DNA of 64,000 bases from Naasia sp. SYSU D00948 (GTDB lineage: Bacteria > Actinomycetota > Actinomycetes > Actinomycetales > Microbacteriaceae), in NCBI RefSeq assembly GCF_017916515.1, contig NZ_JAFMTA010000001.1, positions 124,001 to 188,000 of the forward strand. Reading direction: 5' to 3'. Shown here in pieces: positions 8,591-17,017 of the stretch. Position 1 is the stretch's first letter; each line of letters opens with the position of its first letter. A model generated the notes under the pieces. The model was not told where the DNA came from. It did not search any database and worked only from the letters and a program-made list of their open reading frames with translations. A program made the position numbers and the translations under genes.

Positions 8591-9403
8591 CTAGAGGGAG
8601 CCGCGGGCCGGGCCGGGCGCCTCCCTCAGGAGGCGCAGGTCTGCCGCGAATCCTGCCAGGTCGTCCGAGTCCTCGCCGTCCAGCACCAGGGCGTGGAGGC
8701 GGCGCCACGCCGCCCGGTGGGCCGTCTCGTACCGGGTCTCGAGCAGCGTCTCGCCGTCGCGCCGGCCCACCAGGACCCGACCCGGGGCGGCGGCGGCGGG
8801 GGCGGGGACGGTGAGCACGACGGAGTCGACGGGCCCGAGGATGCGCACGGTCGCCGACGGCGGGAGGGAGTCGGTGAGGACGACGCCCAGGGTCGCCGAG
8901 GCTCCGCCCTCGACCGCGGCGACCGCGTCCCAGCCGGTCCTGCCCCGGCGCACGACGCGGAGCCCGGCGGCGGGCGCCACGGCGCGCCGCACGAGCGCCA
9001 GCAGGTCGAGCGCGCCCTGCTCGGGATCGGACCCCACCGGAAGGTCGGCACGGGCCTCGACGAGCGATCCGGGACCCAGCAGCGCCGAGAACGGCGGCGC
9101 GCTCTGCGCCACGGCGGGATTGCCCGCCCAGGGCGAGTCGAGGACCACGGGCACGCGGCGCTCGGTCGCCAGCGCCTCGAGCTCGGCGGTGTCGGCGGCG
9201 ACGGGCGCGACGACGAGGATGCCGCGCGCGCCCGATCGGATCGCGTCGGCGGCGACGGCGGGCCATCCCGCCGCGCCCCGGATCCCGATCAGGTCCGCCG
9301 GTCCCGACGCCTCGCGCAGCGACTCCGGCAGCGTCACGATGGCCGCGAGCTGCTCCGCGAAGGGCGCGTCCGAGGCGGAGGCGACCGTGAGCTGCCGGGT
9401 CAT
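8591..9403 (-). CDS. Unrecognised protein translationally coupled to a Gfo/Idh oxidoreductase
   Basis: A 270-residue protein I cannot assign. Its ATG overlaps the stop of the upstream Gfo/Idh gene (ATGA), so the two are likely made together. There is no signal peptide or membrane segment. The first half alternates short strands and helices (DLIGIRGAAGWPAVAADAIRS, GARGILVVAPVAAD, VPVVLDSPW) like a degenerate Rossmann domain without a glycine-rich nucleotide loop. The second half is strand-rich (VVLTVPAPAAA, VLVGRRDGETLLETRYETA) and resembles the substrate domain of Gfo/Idh proteins. It may be a non-catalytic subunit of the adjacent dehydrogenase. Confidence 0.75.
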   Translation of the reverse strand: MTRQLTVASASDAPFAEQLAAIVTLPESLREASGPADLIGIRGAAGWPAVAADAIRSGARGILVVAPVAADTAELEALATERRVPVVLDSPWAGNPAVAQSAPPFSALLGPGSLVEARADLPVGSDPEQGALDLLALVRRAVAPAAGLRVVRRGRTGWDAVAAVEGGASATLGVVLTDSLPPSATVRILGPVDSVVLTVPAPAAAAPGRVLVGRRDGETLLETRYETAHRAAWRRLHALVLDGEDSDDLAGFAADLRLLREAPGPARGSL

Positions 9404-10458
9404 GCCGTCACCTCGGCCTTCTCGGCGGCCGCCCGCACGACCGCCGTCGCGGACTCGGCGATCCCGATCGCGAAGACGACGTCGTCGACGAGGACCTGCG
9501 TGTCGAGGGGGTCCGCGGCGCCCGTGACGAGCTTCGAGAGATACCGCCACTCCTCCTCGTACCCGTTCGTGTCGTAGGGGCCGAAGATGCGGCTCTCGCC
9601 CCGGGCACGGAAGGTCGCGGTCCCGGAGCCCGCGTGCACGTAGGGCGGAGGGAAGTCGACCACCAGCGAGACGTCGTCGGCGATCGCCTCGACGCGCCAC
9701 TCGGGACGCCAGGAGGTGGTGTGGTGGCCGTACACCTGCACGCTGCGGTCCCCGATCCTCAGGTCGAGGAGGTAGCCGGGCGACAGCGTCTGCGCGGACA
9801 GCAGCTCGACGTCCCGGAAGTCGGGGCAGAGCCGTCGCACGAGCGGCAGATCGTGGATGGCGAGCCCCATGATGTTGCCGAACATCTCGCCCGCCGCCCG
9901 CTCCGCGGCGCTCAGCTCGGGCGCGGTCCTCGTGGGCCGCGAATGGATCTCGGTGGCGAAGTCCTCCGAGCGCGTGTTGGGAGTGAGGACGATCGAGTAC
10001 CGGATGGTGTGGATCCGGTCGACGAGGTCGCCCCAGTTCTCGACCGCGGCGATCCATCCGGGGTCGAACGTGTGCATCGCGCCGACGACGACGGGGACGC
10101 CCGTCTCGGCGGAGGCCTCCGCGATCCGGCGTGCCTCCTCGCGGGTCACGGCGAGCGGCTTCTCGCAGAGCACCGCACGCTTCCCCGCGCGGCAGGCGGC
10201 GATGACCTGCTCCGCGTGGAACTGGTTGGGGCTGCACACGACGACCACCTGCACGTCCTCGTCGGCGATGACCTCGTCGGCGCTGGTCGTCCAGGCGCTG
10301 CCTGCCCTGTCCGCGACGGCACGGGCGACCTCGGCGTCGACGTCCATCACCCGGGCGACGTGGAACGTGTCGCGGAACCGGGCCAGCGTCGGCAGGTGGA
10401 TCGCCTGGGTGACCGGGCCGCATCCCAGGATGCCCACCCCGAGCGTCGCGACGTCCAT
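9400..10458 (-). CDS. Gfo/Idh/MocA-family oxidoreductase
   Basis: NAD(P)-dependent sugar or inositol dehydrogenase of 352 residues. The amino-terminal Rossmann fold has GVGILGCGPVTQAIHLP; CEKPLAVT is the EKP motif carrying the catalytic-domain lysine; the carboxy-terminal alpha/beta domain follows. The ATG at 10458 is preferred over the GTG six bases upstream because GGGAGG lies seven bases before it. It heads the unit Gfo/Idh - unknown - TetR. The operator AAAAGTA-N10-TACCTTT lies 26 bases upstream. With ThuA, the zinc dehydrogenase and the isomerase it probably belongs to a sugar-oxidation (keto-glycoside) pathway; the substrate is not evident. Confidence 0.9.
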   Translation of the reverse strand: MDVATLGVGILGCGPVTQAIHLPTLARFRDTFHVARVMDVDAEVARAVADRAGSAWTTSADEVIADEDVQVVVVCSPNQFHAEQVIAACRAGKRAVLCEKPLAVTREEARRIAEASAETGVPVVVGAMHTFDPGWIAAVENWGDLVDRIHTIRYSIVLTPNTRSEDFATEIHSRPTRTAPELSAAERAAGEMFGNIMGLAIHDLPLVRRLCPDFRDVELLSAQTLSPGYLLDLRIGDRSVQVYGHHTTSWRPEWRVEAIADDVSLVVDFPPPYVHAGSGTATFRARGESRIFGPYDTNGYEEEWRYLSKLVTGAADPLDTQVLVDDVVFAIGIAESATAVVRAAAEKAEVTA

Positions 10459-10483
10459 CCGCACTCCTCCCGCCGTCGGCAGG

Positions 10484-10507
10484 AAAAGTACATGACCTTT
10501 TACCTTT
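10484..10507 (-). promoter_or_regulatory. Putative TetR operator, copy 2
   Basis: AAAAGTA-N10-TACCTTT, 26 bases upstream of the Gfo/Idh ATG, with exactly the half-sites and spacing of the site at 7937-7960 and a shared ATG after the first half-site. The two spacers otherwise differ, which points to selection on the half-sites. Confidence 0.6.
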
Positions 10508-10514
10508 GGCGCTA

Positions 10515-10669
10515 GTCCTCGTCGAGGATCGACAGCGCCTATGGACTCAGTCCTCGTCGAGGATCGGCAGCGCCTACGGACTCGATCCTCGTCGAGGATC
10601 GACAGCGCCTATGGACTCGATCCTCGTCGAGGATCGGCAGCGCCTATGGACTCAATCCTCGTCGAGGAT
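10515..10669 (-). repeat. Tandem 35-bp hairpin repeat derived from the 3' end of nusA
   Basis: Units begin at 10515, 10550, 10585, 10620 and 10655, exactly 35 bp apart; the last is partial and contains the final codons and stop of nusA (Ser-Ile-Leu-Asp-Glu-Asp). Each starts with the palindrome [AG]TCCTCGTCGAGGAT. Units 1 and 3 share CGACAGCG and units 2 and 4 share CGGCAGCG, so a 70-bp unit was also duplicated. It would give a run of hairpins right after nusA. Confidence 0.9.
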
Positions 10670-11650
10670 TGAGTCTGGCTGGATGTCGATCTTTGCGCCC
10701 GTCAGCTTCGCCGCGAGGCGGGCGTTCTGGCCCTCCTTGCCGATGGCGAGGGACAGCTGGTAGTCCGGCACGAGGGCGCGGACGGCCTTGATGCTCTTGT
10801 CGATCACGAACGCGCTCGAGACCTTCGCGGGCGACAGCGCGTTCGCGACGAAGGTGGGCAGGTCGTCCGAGTAGTCGACGATGTCGATCTTCTCGCCGCC
10901 GAGCTCCGCGCTCACGGCGCGCACGCGCTGGCCGAGCTCGCCGATGCAGGCGCCCTTCGCGTTGACGCCGGGCTCGGTCGCGCGGACCGCGATCTTGCTG
11001 CGGTGGCCCGCCTCCCGCGCGAGGGAGACGATCTCGACCACGCCGCTCGCGATCTCGGGAACCTCGAGGGCGAAGAGCTTCCGCACGAGGGACGGGTGGG
11101 TCCGGGATACGGTGATCGAGGGGCCCTTCGAGCCCTTGGCGACACTCGTCACGTAGACGCGGATCCGCTCGCCGTGCGGGTACGTCTCCCCCGGCACCTG
11201 CTCCTCGGGCGGCAGGATCGCCTCGACGGAGCCGAGGTCGACGTGCACCATGCGCGGGTTGGGCCCCTGCTGGATGACACCGGCGACGATGTCGCCCTCC
11301 TTGCCCCGGAACTCGCCGAGGATGCGGTCGTCGCCGATGTCGCGCAGCCGCTGGTTGATGACCTGCTTGGCGGCGAAGGCGGCGATCCGCCCGAAGTCGC
11401 TGGGGCTGTCCTCGGCCTCGCCGATGACGGCGCCCTCCTCGTCCAGCTCGGGGACGAAGACGGACACGTGGCCGGTCTTGCGGTCGAGGTGCACGCGCGC
11501 CGGAGCCGGCTCGCCGTGCTTCGGCTCGGGCTTGCCCACATGCTTGAGGTACGCGGTGAGGATCGCCTGCTCGATGATCCGCACCAGCTCCTCGAACGGG
11601 ATCTCGCGCTCGCGCTCCATGAGGCGCAGAACACTCAGGTCGATGTCCAC
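10652..11650 (-). CDS. nusA: Transcription elongation/termination factor NusA
   Basis: RNA polymerase-binding factor for pausing, termination and antitermination, 332 residues. It has the amino-terminal polymerase-binding domain ([30 protein letters not shown]), an S1 domain ([11 protein letters not shown]), and two KH domains ([23 protein letters not shown] and [20 protein letters not shown]). The acidic repeats of E. coli NusA are absent, as usual in Gram-positives. The GTG at 11650 has GGAG six bases upstream. Genes that usually flank nusA (rimP upstream, ylxR and infB downstream) are not adjacent. Its last codons were copied into the repeat array downstream. Confidence 0.97.
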   Translation of the reverse strand: MDIDLSVLRLMEREREIPFEELVRIIEQAILTAYLKHVGKPEPKHGEPAPARVHLDRKTGHVSVFVPELDEEGAVIGEAEDSPSDFGRIAAFAAKQVINQRLRDIGDDRILGEFRGKEGDIVAGVIQQGPNPRMVHVDLGSVEAILPPEEQVPGETYPHGERIRVYVTSVAKGSKGPSITVSRTHPSLVRKLFALEVPEIASGVVEIVSLAREAGHRSKIAVRATEPGVNAKGACIGELGQRVRAVSAELGGEKIDIVDYSDDLPTFVANALSPAKVSSAFVIDKSIKAVRALVPDYQLSLAIGKEGQNARLAAKLTGAKIDIQPDSILDED

Positions 11651-11742
11651 GGCCGTCTCCACTGTTCGCGCTTGTACACCTCCCCCTGGGGAGGCTCCGT
11701 CTACGGTACCCGATCCCGCCGACCCGTTCCCCCACAGTCCTG

Positions 11743-11841
11743 CGCGGATCAGGAGATCGGGTGACGGGCTCGGCGTGTTCTCCTGATCCGCGCGCGGAAG
11801 GCGCCGGAAGTCCTGATCCGCGTGGCATCTCCTGATCCGCG
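11743..11841 (-). repeat. 99-bp dispersed intergenic element, copy 1
   Basis: Contains one inverted (starting 11743) and three direct copies (11781, 11811, 11830) of TCCTGATCCGCG. The copy at 22248-22346 has the same length and the same spacing between all four motifs (38, 30 and 19). The inverted and first direct motifs form a 15-bp stem (GCGCGGATCAGGAGA). It lies 22 bp after proS and before nusA. Confidence 0.8.
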
Positions 11842-11862
11842 CAGCAGCGGCGGACGGGAGGG

Positions 11863-13659
11863 TCAGGCGCGGACCGGCACTCCCTGGGCCCGCAACTCCG
11901 CGGCGAGCGCCGACGCGGCCTGCTCGACGGGGACGGCGGTGCGGTTCCCGGTCGCGCGGTCCCACAGCTCCACGTTCCCCTCGGCGAGGCCCCGGCCCAC
12001 GACGAGGATCGTGGGGATGCCGAGGAGCTCGGCGTCGCCGAACTTCACCCCCGGGGAGACCTTGGGCCGGTCGTCGTAGAGCACCTCGACGCCGAGCGTC
12101 TCCAGCTCGGCGGCCACAGCGTCCGCCGCCGTGTAGACCGCCTCGTCCTTGCCGGTGGCGACGATGTGGACGTCGAACGGCGCGATCTCGCGCGGCCAGA
12201 GAAGGCCGCGCTCGTCCGAGTTCGCCTCCGCGACGAGCGCGAGGTCGCGGGTCACGCCGATCCCGTACGAGCCCATGGTGACGGTCACGAGCTTGCCGTT
12301 GGGGTCGAGCACCTGCAGCCCGAGCGCCTCCGCGTACTTCCGGCCGAGCTGGAAGACGTGCCCGATCTCCGTGCCGCGGTCGAGCGCGACCGGGCCGGAC
12401 CCGTCCGGCGCCGGGTCGCCCGCGCGGACCTCCGCGACCTCCACGATGCCGTCGTGGCCGAAGTCGCGCCCCGCGACGAGGCTCAGCACGTGCTTCTCGT
12501 TCTCGTTGGCGCCGGTGACCCACGCGGTCCCGTCGACGACCCGGGGGTCGACGAGGTACCGGATGCCCGTCGCCGACTCGAGCCCGAGCACGGCGCCGAG
12601 CGGCGACCACGGCCCGATGTAGCCCTTGACGAGCGAGGTGGACCTGTCGAAGTCGGCCTCGGTCGCTGCCTCCACCTCGGCGGGCTGGAAGGCGACCTCC
12701 GCACGCTTCATGTCGACGTCGCGGTCGCCGGGGAGGCCGACGACGACGAGCTCCCGGCTGCCGTCGAGGTGCGTGAGCGCGAGGACCACGTTCTTCAGCG
12801 TGTCCGCAGCGGTCCACGCCCGGTCATCCCGCGGCTGCTCGGCGTTGAGGAGGTCGACGAGCGTGTCGATGGTCGGGGTGTTCGGCGAGTCGAACACGAG
12901 CGCGTCCGGCTGCCCGTCGATGGGCAGGGGATCCGGGGCGAGGGTCGTGAACGCCTCGACGTTCGCGGTGTAGCCGCCCGCCGAGCGGACGAACGTGTCC
13001 TCGCCGATCGGCGTCGGATGCAGGAACTCCTCGCTCTTGGAGCCGCCCATGGCGCCGGCGTCGGCCGCGACGATCACGTACTCGAGGCCGAGCCGGGTGA
13101 AGATCCGCTCGTACGCGTCGCGCTGGGCTGAGTAGCTCGCGTCCAGTCCCTCGTCGGTCCAGTCGAACGAGTACGCGTCCTTCATGCTGAACTCGCGCCC
13201 GCGCAGCAGGCCCGCCCGCGGCCGGGCCTCGTCGCGGTACTTGTCCTGGATCTGGTAGATCGTGAGCGGGAGGTCCTTGTAGGACGAGTAGAGGTCCTTC
13301 ACGAGCAGCGTGAAGACCTCCTCATGGGTCGGCGCGAGCAGGTAGTCCGCGCCCTTGCGGTCCTTCAGCCGGAAGATCCCGTCGCCGTACTCCTCCCAGC
13401 GGCCGGTCGCCTCGTAGGGCTCGCGGGGCAGCAGCGCGGGGAACAGCACCTCCTGCGCGCCCGCGGCCGCCATCTCCTCGCGGATGATCCGCTCGACCTT
13501 CGTCCGCACGCGCAGGCCCAGCGGCAGCCACGCGAAGATCCCCGGCGCCTGCCGGCGGATGTAGCCGGCACGGACGAGCAGGCGGTGGCTCGTGACCTCG
13601 GCGTCCGACGGGTCCTCGCGGAGGGTGCGGACGAACAGCTGGGAGAGGCGGGTAGGCAC
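11863..13659 (-). CDS. proS: Prolyl-tRNA synthetase
   Basis: Class II aminoacyl-tRNA synthetase that charges tRNA-Pro, 598 residues, bacterial type with the YbaK-like editing insertion (about residues 220-390, including [19 protein letters not shown]). Motif 1 lies in the [16 protein letters not shown] region, motif 2 in [19 protein letters not shown] and motif 3 in [14 protein letters not shown]; the anticodon-binding domain is at the end. GTG start with TAGATT six bases upstream indicates a leaderless mRNA; that hexamer overlaps the stop codon of the preceding glycosidase gene, so proS has its own promoter. It ends just before the 99-bp element. Confidence 0.97.
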   Translation of the reverse strand: MPTRLSQLFVRTLREDPSDAEVTSHRLLVRAGYIRRQAPGIFAWLPLGLRVRTKVERIIREEMAAAGAQEVLFPALLPREPYEATGRWEEYGDGIFRLKDRKGADYLLAPTHEEVFTLLVKDLYSSYKDLPLTIYQIQDKYRDEARPRAGLLRGREFSMKDAYSFDWTDEGLDASYSAQRDAYERIFTRLGLEYVIVAADAGAMGGSKSEEFLHPTPIGEDTFVRSAGGYTANVEAFTTLAPDPLPIDGQPDALVFDSPNTPTIDTLVDLLNAEQPRDDRAWTAADTLKNVVLALTHLDGSRELVVVGLPGDRDVDMKRAEVAFQPAEVEAATEADFDRSTSLVKGYIGPWSPLGAVLGLESATGIRYLVDPRVVDGTAWVTGANENEKHVLSLVAGRDFGHDGIVEVAEVRAGDPAPDGSGPVALDRGTEIGHVFQLGRKYAEALGLQVLDPNGKLVTVTMGSYGIGVTRDLALVAEANSDERGLLWPREIAPFDVHIVATGKDEAVYTAADAVAAELETLGVEVLYDDRPKVSPGVKFGDAELLGIPTILVVGRGLAEGNVELWDRATGNRTAVPVEQAASALAAELRAQGVPVRA

Positions 13660-13665
13660 CGGACA

Positions 13666-13671
13666 AATCTA
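13666..13671 (-). promoter_or_regulatory. -10 element of proS (leaderless), overlapping the upstream stop codon
   Basis: TAGATT, with its TAG doubling as the stop codon of the glycosidase gene, then six bases and the proS GTG. Confidence 0.55.
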
Positions 13672-14631
13672 CCGAGCGCCGGGAGCGGGCCCCTCCCCCG
13701 ACGGAGCGCCCGTCAGCAGGAGCGGAGCGCGCGAGTCCCGGTCGCAGCGCAGGACGCCGCCCTCCACGCGCAGGGGCGCCGCCTGGATCCAGCTGATCCG
13801 CGACCGCAGCTCGTCCGCGCCGTCGAGGGCTCCGTCCCACTCCGGGTGCGTGAAGTAGAAGATCCAGGCGGTGTCGCCTGCGACGACCACGTCCGCGTGC
13901 CGGCCGACGGTGCCGTCGCCGGCCCGGCTGCCGGGCCGGGCGAGGATCAGTCCGTCGTCCTCCTGCTGCACCTTCCAGTGGATCCCGTCGGTCGACCGGT
14001 GGACGCGCAGTCCCCGCCACTCGTCGACGATCAGCCAGTACCAGCCCCCGAGGCGGAAGACGTTCGGGCCCTCGTGCGGTGCACCCGCGATGACGCGCCC
14101 CTCCACGGACCAGGTCTCGAGGTCGGGACTCGTCGCCGCCCACGTCGTCGACCCGTCGGCCTCGTCCTTGTACCAGAGTCGCCACACGCCGTCCGCGCAC
14201 CGCTCGAAGGCCGCGTCGATGACCCTGTCCGAGCTGAGCGGGAGGTCGCGGACGAAGCGCCAGTCGTCGAGGTCGTCGCTGCGGTACTCCGCGATGCGGC
14301 GTGGATGCCCCTCCCACCGGTCGGGCACGCCGTCGATCAGGGTCACGTACATCCGGTACCCGTCGCCGTCCGGGATCACCTCGGGCGCCCAGTGGGTGAT
14401 CCCGGGAGTCGCCAAGCCGCCCGCCGTTCCGCGGTACTCCCAGTGCTCCCCGGTGTCCGAGACGGCCACGCCGATCGCGCTTCCGTGGACCCACGCGACC
14501 CCGGGCTCCTCGGCCGTCGCCCGGCGCTGCGTGTAGAACATCCACCACTGCCCTGTGCTGTGAGAACGGACGACGGTGGGGTCGGCGGCGCCGTCGAAGA
14601 CGGGGTCGCGGAACAGGGGCGCCTCAGGCAT
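13669..14631 (-). CDS. Glycoside hydrolase, five-bladed beta-propeller (GH43-like)
   Basis: A 320-residue cytoplasmic-looking protein with repeated propeller-blade strands and the acidic positions expected of GH43/GH32-like enzymes: a catalytic-base-like aspartate in RDPVFDGAADPTVV, an aspartate in RVIDAAFER, and a possible acid in GAPHEGPNVFRL. No signal peptide, so it would act on imported oligosaccharides. It overlaps the preceding GH43 gene by eight bases. The two are likely partners in trimming arabinose- or xylose-containing saccharides; specificity cannot be read from sequence. The last bases overlap the proS promoter. Confidence 0.8.
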   Translation of the reverse strand: MPEAPLFRDPVFDGAADPTVVRSHSTGQWWMFYTQRRATAEEPGVAWVHGSAIGVAVSDTGEHWEYRGTAGGLATPGITHWAPEVIPDGDGYRMYVTLIDGVPDRWEGHPRRIAEYRSDDLDDWRFVRDLPLSSDRVIDAAFERCADGVWRLWYKDEADGSTTWAATSPDLETWSVEGRVIAGAPHEGPNVFRLGGWYWLIVDEWRGLRVHRSTDGIHWKVQQEDDGLILARPGSRAGDGTVGRHADVVVAGDTAWIFYFTHPEWDGALDGADELRSRISWIQAAPLRVEGGVLRCDRDSRAPLLLTGAPSGEGPAPGAR

Positions 14632-15679
14632 GGCGTCCGTACAGGTCCCGCCGGTCCGCGCCCCCGCGGAGATCCTTCGGACCCTCGATCACCTCGTGCA
14701 GCTCCGCTCGGACTTTCGGCGTGTTCATGCCCCGGTGGAGCACCAGCAGGAGCGTTCCGTCGAGCGTCTCGAACAGCATCCCGTGGCCCGCGTTGCCGTC
14801 CACCAGGACGTCGCGCTGACTCCAGGGTCCTTGGAGGGAACAGCTCTCCGAGACGGCCCAGGTCTCGACGTACTCACCGGAGCCCTGCCCGGCCCGGTAC
14901 GAGCTCCAGAGCATGGCGAGGCCCCCGCCGGGCAGCCGCCGGAGCTGCGGGCCGTCGGTCACGTAGGGCGGGAGGGCCTGCGCGCTGGGGATGCGGGTGG
15001 AGAGCCACGACGCCTCCGAGCCCCGGAAGAGGTGGACGGGGTCCGACACCGCGCGGGACAGGTCCGCGGACAGCCGCACCGCCTCGATCGTGCCGTCGAG
15101 CAGCTGGACCCACTCGTGCACGTAGACCATCCAGGGCTCGCCGGCGTCGTCGACGAAGAGCGTGCCGTCGATCGCCATGAAGTCCGGCCTGGTGACGGGG
15201 CCGTCCTCCTGCAGCAGCGTGAACGGTCCGAGCGGGCCGTCCGCGACCGCGGTGACGACGCCGCGCCGCACCGGCGGGTAGGGCAGGCCCGTCCTGGCGT
15301 TGGAGACCTCGACGAGGTTCTCCCCCTGCCGCACCCGACCCAACGGCGTGGCGGGTTCGTGCAGGGTCACGAAGAGGAACCACCGGCCGGCGTGCCGGTG
15401 CACCTCGGGCGCCCACGGCGCCGTCCGCGGGTCCGCCCACGTCCCCTCGGGCACGCGGAACACGACCTGGGGACCGCTCCAGTGGCGCAGGTCCTCGCTC
15501 GTGTAGGCGACGACCCCCGTTCCGCGCCCGGCCGCGGCCTCGTCGAAGGCGGTGTAGAGCACGTAGCGGCCGGCGGCGGCATCGGTCACGATGAACGGAT
15601 CGTGCACCGGGATGTCGGAGAGCGCCACGGCGGGCGGCGCCTCCGTCCTGCGGAGACCGGGGCGGCTGTGCGAAGGCAC
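14624..15679 (-). CDS. Glycoside hydrolase family 43-like protein
   Basis: A five-bladed propeller glycosidase of 351 residues. The catalytic base is probably the aspartate of VHDPFIV near the start; TAPWAPEVHRHAGRWFLF is the typical WAPEV segment of GH43, and MVYVHEW supplies the likely general acid glutamate. There is no signal peptide. The GTG at 15679 is chosen because TATGCT lies seven bases upstream, giving a leaderless start; the ATG at 15691 would overlap that hexamer. It is divergent from a LacI gene with an operator between them, so the operon is probably induced by its sugar product. Confidence 0.85.
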   Translation of the reverse strand: MPSHSRPGLRRTEAPPAVALSDIPVHDPFIVTDAAAGRYVLYTAFDEAAAGRGTGVVAYTSEDLRHWSGPQVVFRVPEGTWADPRTAPWAPEVHRHAGRWFLFVTLHEPATPLGRVRQGENLVEVSNARTGLPYPPVRRGVVTAVADGPLGPFTLLQEDGPVTRPDFMAIDGTLFVDDAGEPWMVYVHEWVQLLDGTIEAVRLSADLSRAVSDPVHLFRGSEASWLSTRIPSAQALPPYVTDGPQLRRLPGGGLAMLWSSYRAGQGSGEYVETWAVSESCSLQGPWSQRDVLVDGNAGHGMLFETLDGTLLLVLHRGMNTPKVRAELHEVIEGPKDLRGGADRRDLYGRHA

Positions 15680-15686
15680 GGGGGCG

Positions 15687-15692
15687 AGCATA
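15687..15692 (-). promoter_or_regulatory. -10 element of the GH43 operon
   Basis: TATGCT seven bases before the GTG at 15679. The LacI-type operator at 15699-15714 lies just upstream in the spacer/-35 region, so the repressor would block polymerase. Confidence 0.5.
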
Positions 15693-15698
15693 GCTTGC

Positions 15699-15714
15699 GG
15701 GGAAGCGCTTTCCC
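15699..15714. promoter_or_regulatory. LacI-family operator between the GH43 operon and lacI-type gene
   Basis: GGGGAAGCGCTTTCCC, an inverted repeat matching 7 of 8 pairs and the consensus GGnAAnCGnTTnCC. It can control both divergent promoters; TACCAT (15717-15722) just downstream may be the -10 of the regulator gene. Sister sites are at 16969 and 22174. Confidence 0.75.
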
Positions 15715-15793
15715 ACTACCATGAGCCGAGAGCCTGCCCGCTCCTTCGGGCACCGGGGCGCATGGCAGGATGACTGCCACCGAAGGGACGACG

Positions 15794-16828
15794 ATGCCGA
15801 CAGGGACGCCGAAGGGCGCCGCGACGCTCCACGACGTCGCGCGCGAGGCCGGCGTCTCGCTCGCGACCGCGTCCCGCTCGCTGAACGGCAGTGCCCGCCG
15901 CGTGAACGAGGAGTACCGCAGCCGCGTGGTCGCGGCCGCGGAGCGCCTCGGCTACATCCCCAACTTCTCCGCGCAGGCCATCGCGCGCGGCATGTCCCCC
16001 ACCGTGGCGCTCGTCGTGAGCGACATCGCGGACCCCTACTTCTCCTCCATCGCCGCGGGGGTGATCCGGGGCGCCGACGAGGCGGGTCTGATCGTGACGA
16101 TGGCGGTCACCGAGCGCAGCGCCGCCCGCGAGCTCGGCGTGGTGAAAGGACTCCGTGGGCAGCGCCCCCGGGTGCTGATCCTCACCGGGTCCCGCTTCCT
16201 CGACTCCGGCGAGGAGGAGGCCCTCGCCCGCGAGCTGGCGGCCTACGAGGAGACCGGCGGACGGGTCGTCGTCGTGTCGCAGCGCGCCCTGCCGTTCGAC
16301 ACGCTCCAGATGAACAACTACGACGGCGCCCGGGACCTCGCACGCGCGCTGGCGGAGCGCGGGAACCGCCGCTTCGCGGCCATCACCGGCACCCGGTCCC
16401 TCCTCACGTCGAACGACCGCCTGCAGGGCTTCCGCGACGGGCTCGCCGAGCTCGGGCTCGACCTGCCGGAGGACCGCATCCTGCCCGCCGAGTTCACGCG
16501 CGACGGCGGCTACCAGGCCGCGGGCGAGCTGCTCGAGCGCGGCATCGACGGCATCGACGTGATTTTCGCGGTCAACGACGTCATGGCGATCGGCGCGCTC
16601 TCCCGCCTCCGCGAGGCGGGGGCCGACATCCCGGGCGACATCGGGGTCGCGGGCTTCGACGACATCGCCACCGCCCGCGACGTCTCCCCCGCGCTCACCA
16701 CGGTGCGCCTGCCCCTGGAGGAGGTCGGCGAGCGCGCGATCCGGCTCGCGCTCGCGGACCGCGACGGGAACGAGCCGACGGTCGAGTCCGTCGGCGGCGA
16801 GGTGCTGCTCCGCGCCAGCACCCGCTGA
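15794..16828 (+). CDS. LacI-family transcriptional repressor
   Basis: Sugar-responsive repressor, 344 residues. Residues 10-60 are the LacI helix-turn-helix and hinge (ATLHDVAREAGVSLATASRS, RRVNEEYRSRVVAAAERLGY), followed by a periplasmic-binding-protein-like effector domain (VALVVSDIADPYFSSIAAGV, VAGFDDIATARDVSPALTTV). The ATG at 15794 has AAGGGA at good spacing; an ATG at 15770 with a poorly placed site would add eight residues. It is divergent from the GH43 genes. Three operators of the LacI consensus within 7 kb suggest it controls the GH43 operon, the Gfo/Idh-DUF993-isomerase operon, the ABC exporter and itself. Confidence 0.93.
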   Translation: MPTGTPKGAATLHDVAREAGVSLATASRSLNGSARRVNEEYRSRVVAAAERLGYIPNFSAQAIARGMSPTVALVVSDIADPYFSSIAAGVIRGADEAGLIVTMAVTERSAARELGVVKGLRGQRPRVLILTGSRFLDSGEEEALARELAAYEETGGRVVVVSQRALPFDTLQMNNYDGARDLARALAERGNRRFAAITGTRSLLTSNDRLQGFRDGLAELGLDLPEDRILPAEFTRDGGYQAAGELLERGIDGIDVIFAVNDVMAIGALSRLREAGADIPGDIGVAGFDDIATARDVSPALTTVRLPLEEVGERAIRLALADRDGNEPTVESVGGEVLLRASTR

Positions 16829-16937
16829 CGCCTTCCTCGCGCTCCTGCGGGCCGCCTTTCCGCTGCCGCCGATCGACGGCGCTCGAGAGTCTTCGGCCTC
16901 TCGTGGTAGCGCTCCCACGCCGCCACGGCGGTTCCTC

Positions 16938-16967
16938 TTGCCTGCGCCCGCACTTCCGGCTTATCGT
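16938..16967 (+). promoter_or_regulatory. Promoter of the Gfo/Idh-DUF993-isomerase operon
   Basis: TTGCCT at 16938-16943, an 18-base spacer and TATCGT at 16962-16967, placed directly before the LacI operator at 16969-16982. A repressor bound there would cover the transcription start. Confidence 0.45.
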
Positions 16968-16968
16968 G

Positions 16969-16982
16969 GGTAAACGCTTTCC
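16969..16982. promoter_or_regulatory. LacI-family operator upstream of the Gfo/Idh operon
   Basis: GGTAAACGCTTTCC, a full match to GGnAAnCGnTTnCC, 36 bases before the GTG at 17018. Confidence 0.7.
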
Positions 16983-17017
16983 GGAGAAGCCGGAGTCACG
17001 ACAGGAAGAGCACCACC

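Noticed and set aside
10515-10669. CRISPR array
   Set aside because: The repeats are contiguous 35-bp units without variable spacers, and no cas genes are present.
10506-10763. 85-residue plus-strand open frame across the repeat array
   Set aside because: It is a translation of the tandem repeat and the opposite strand of nusA.
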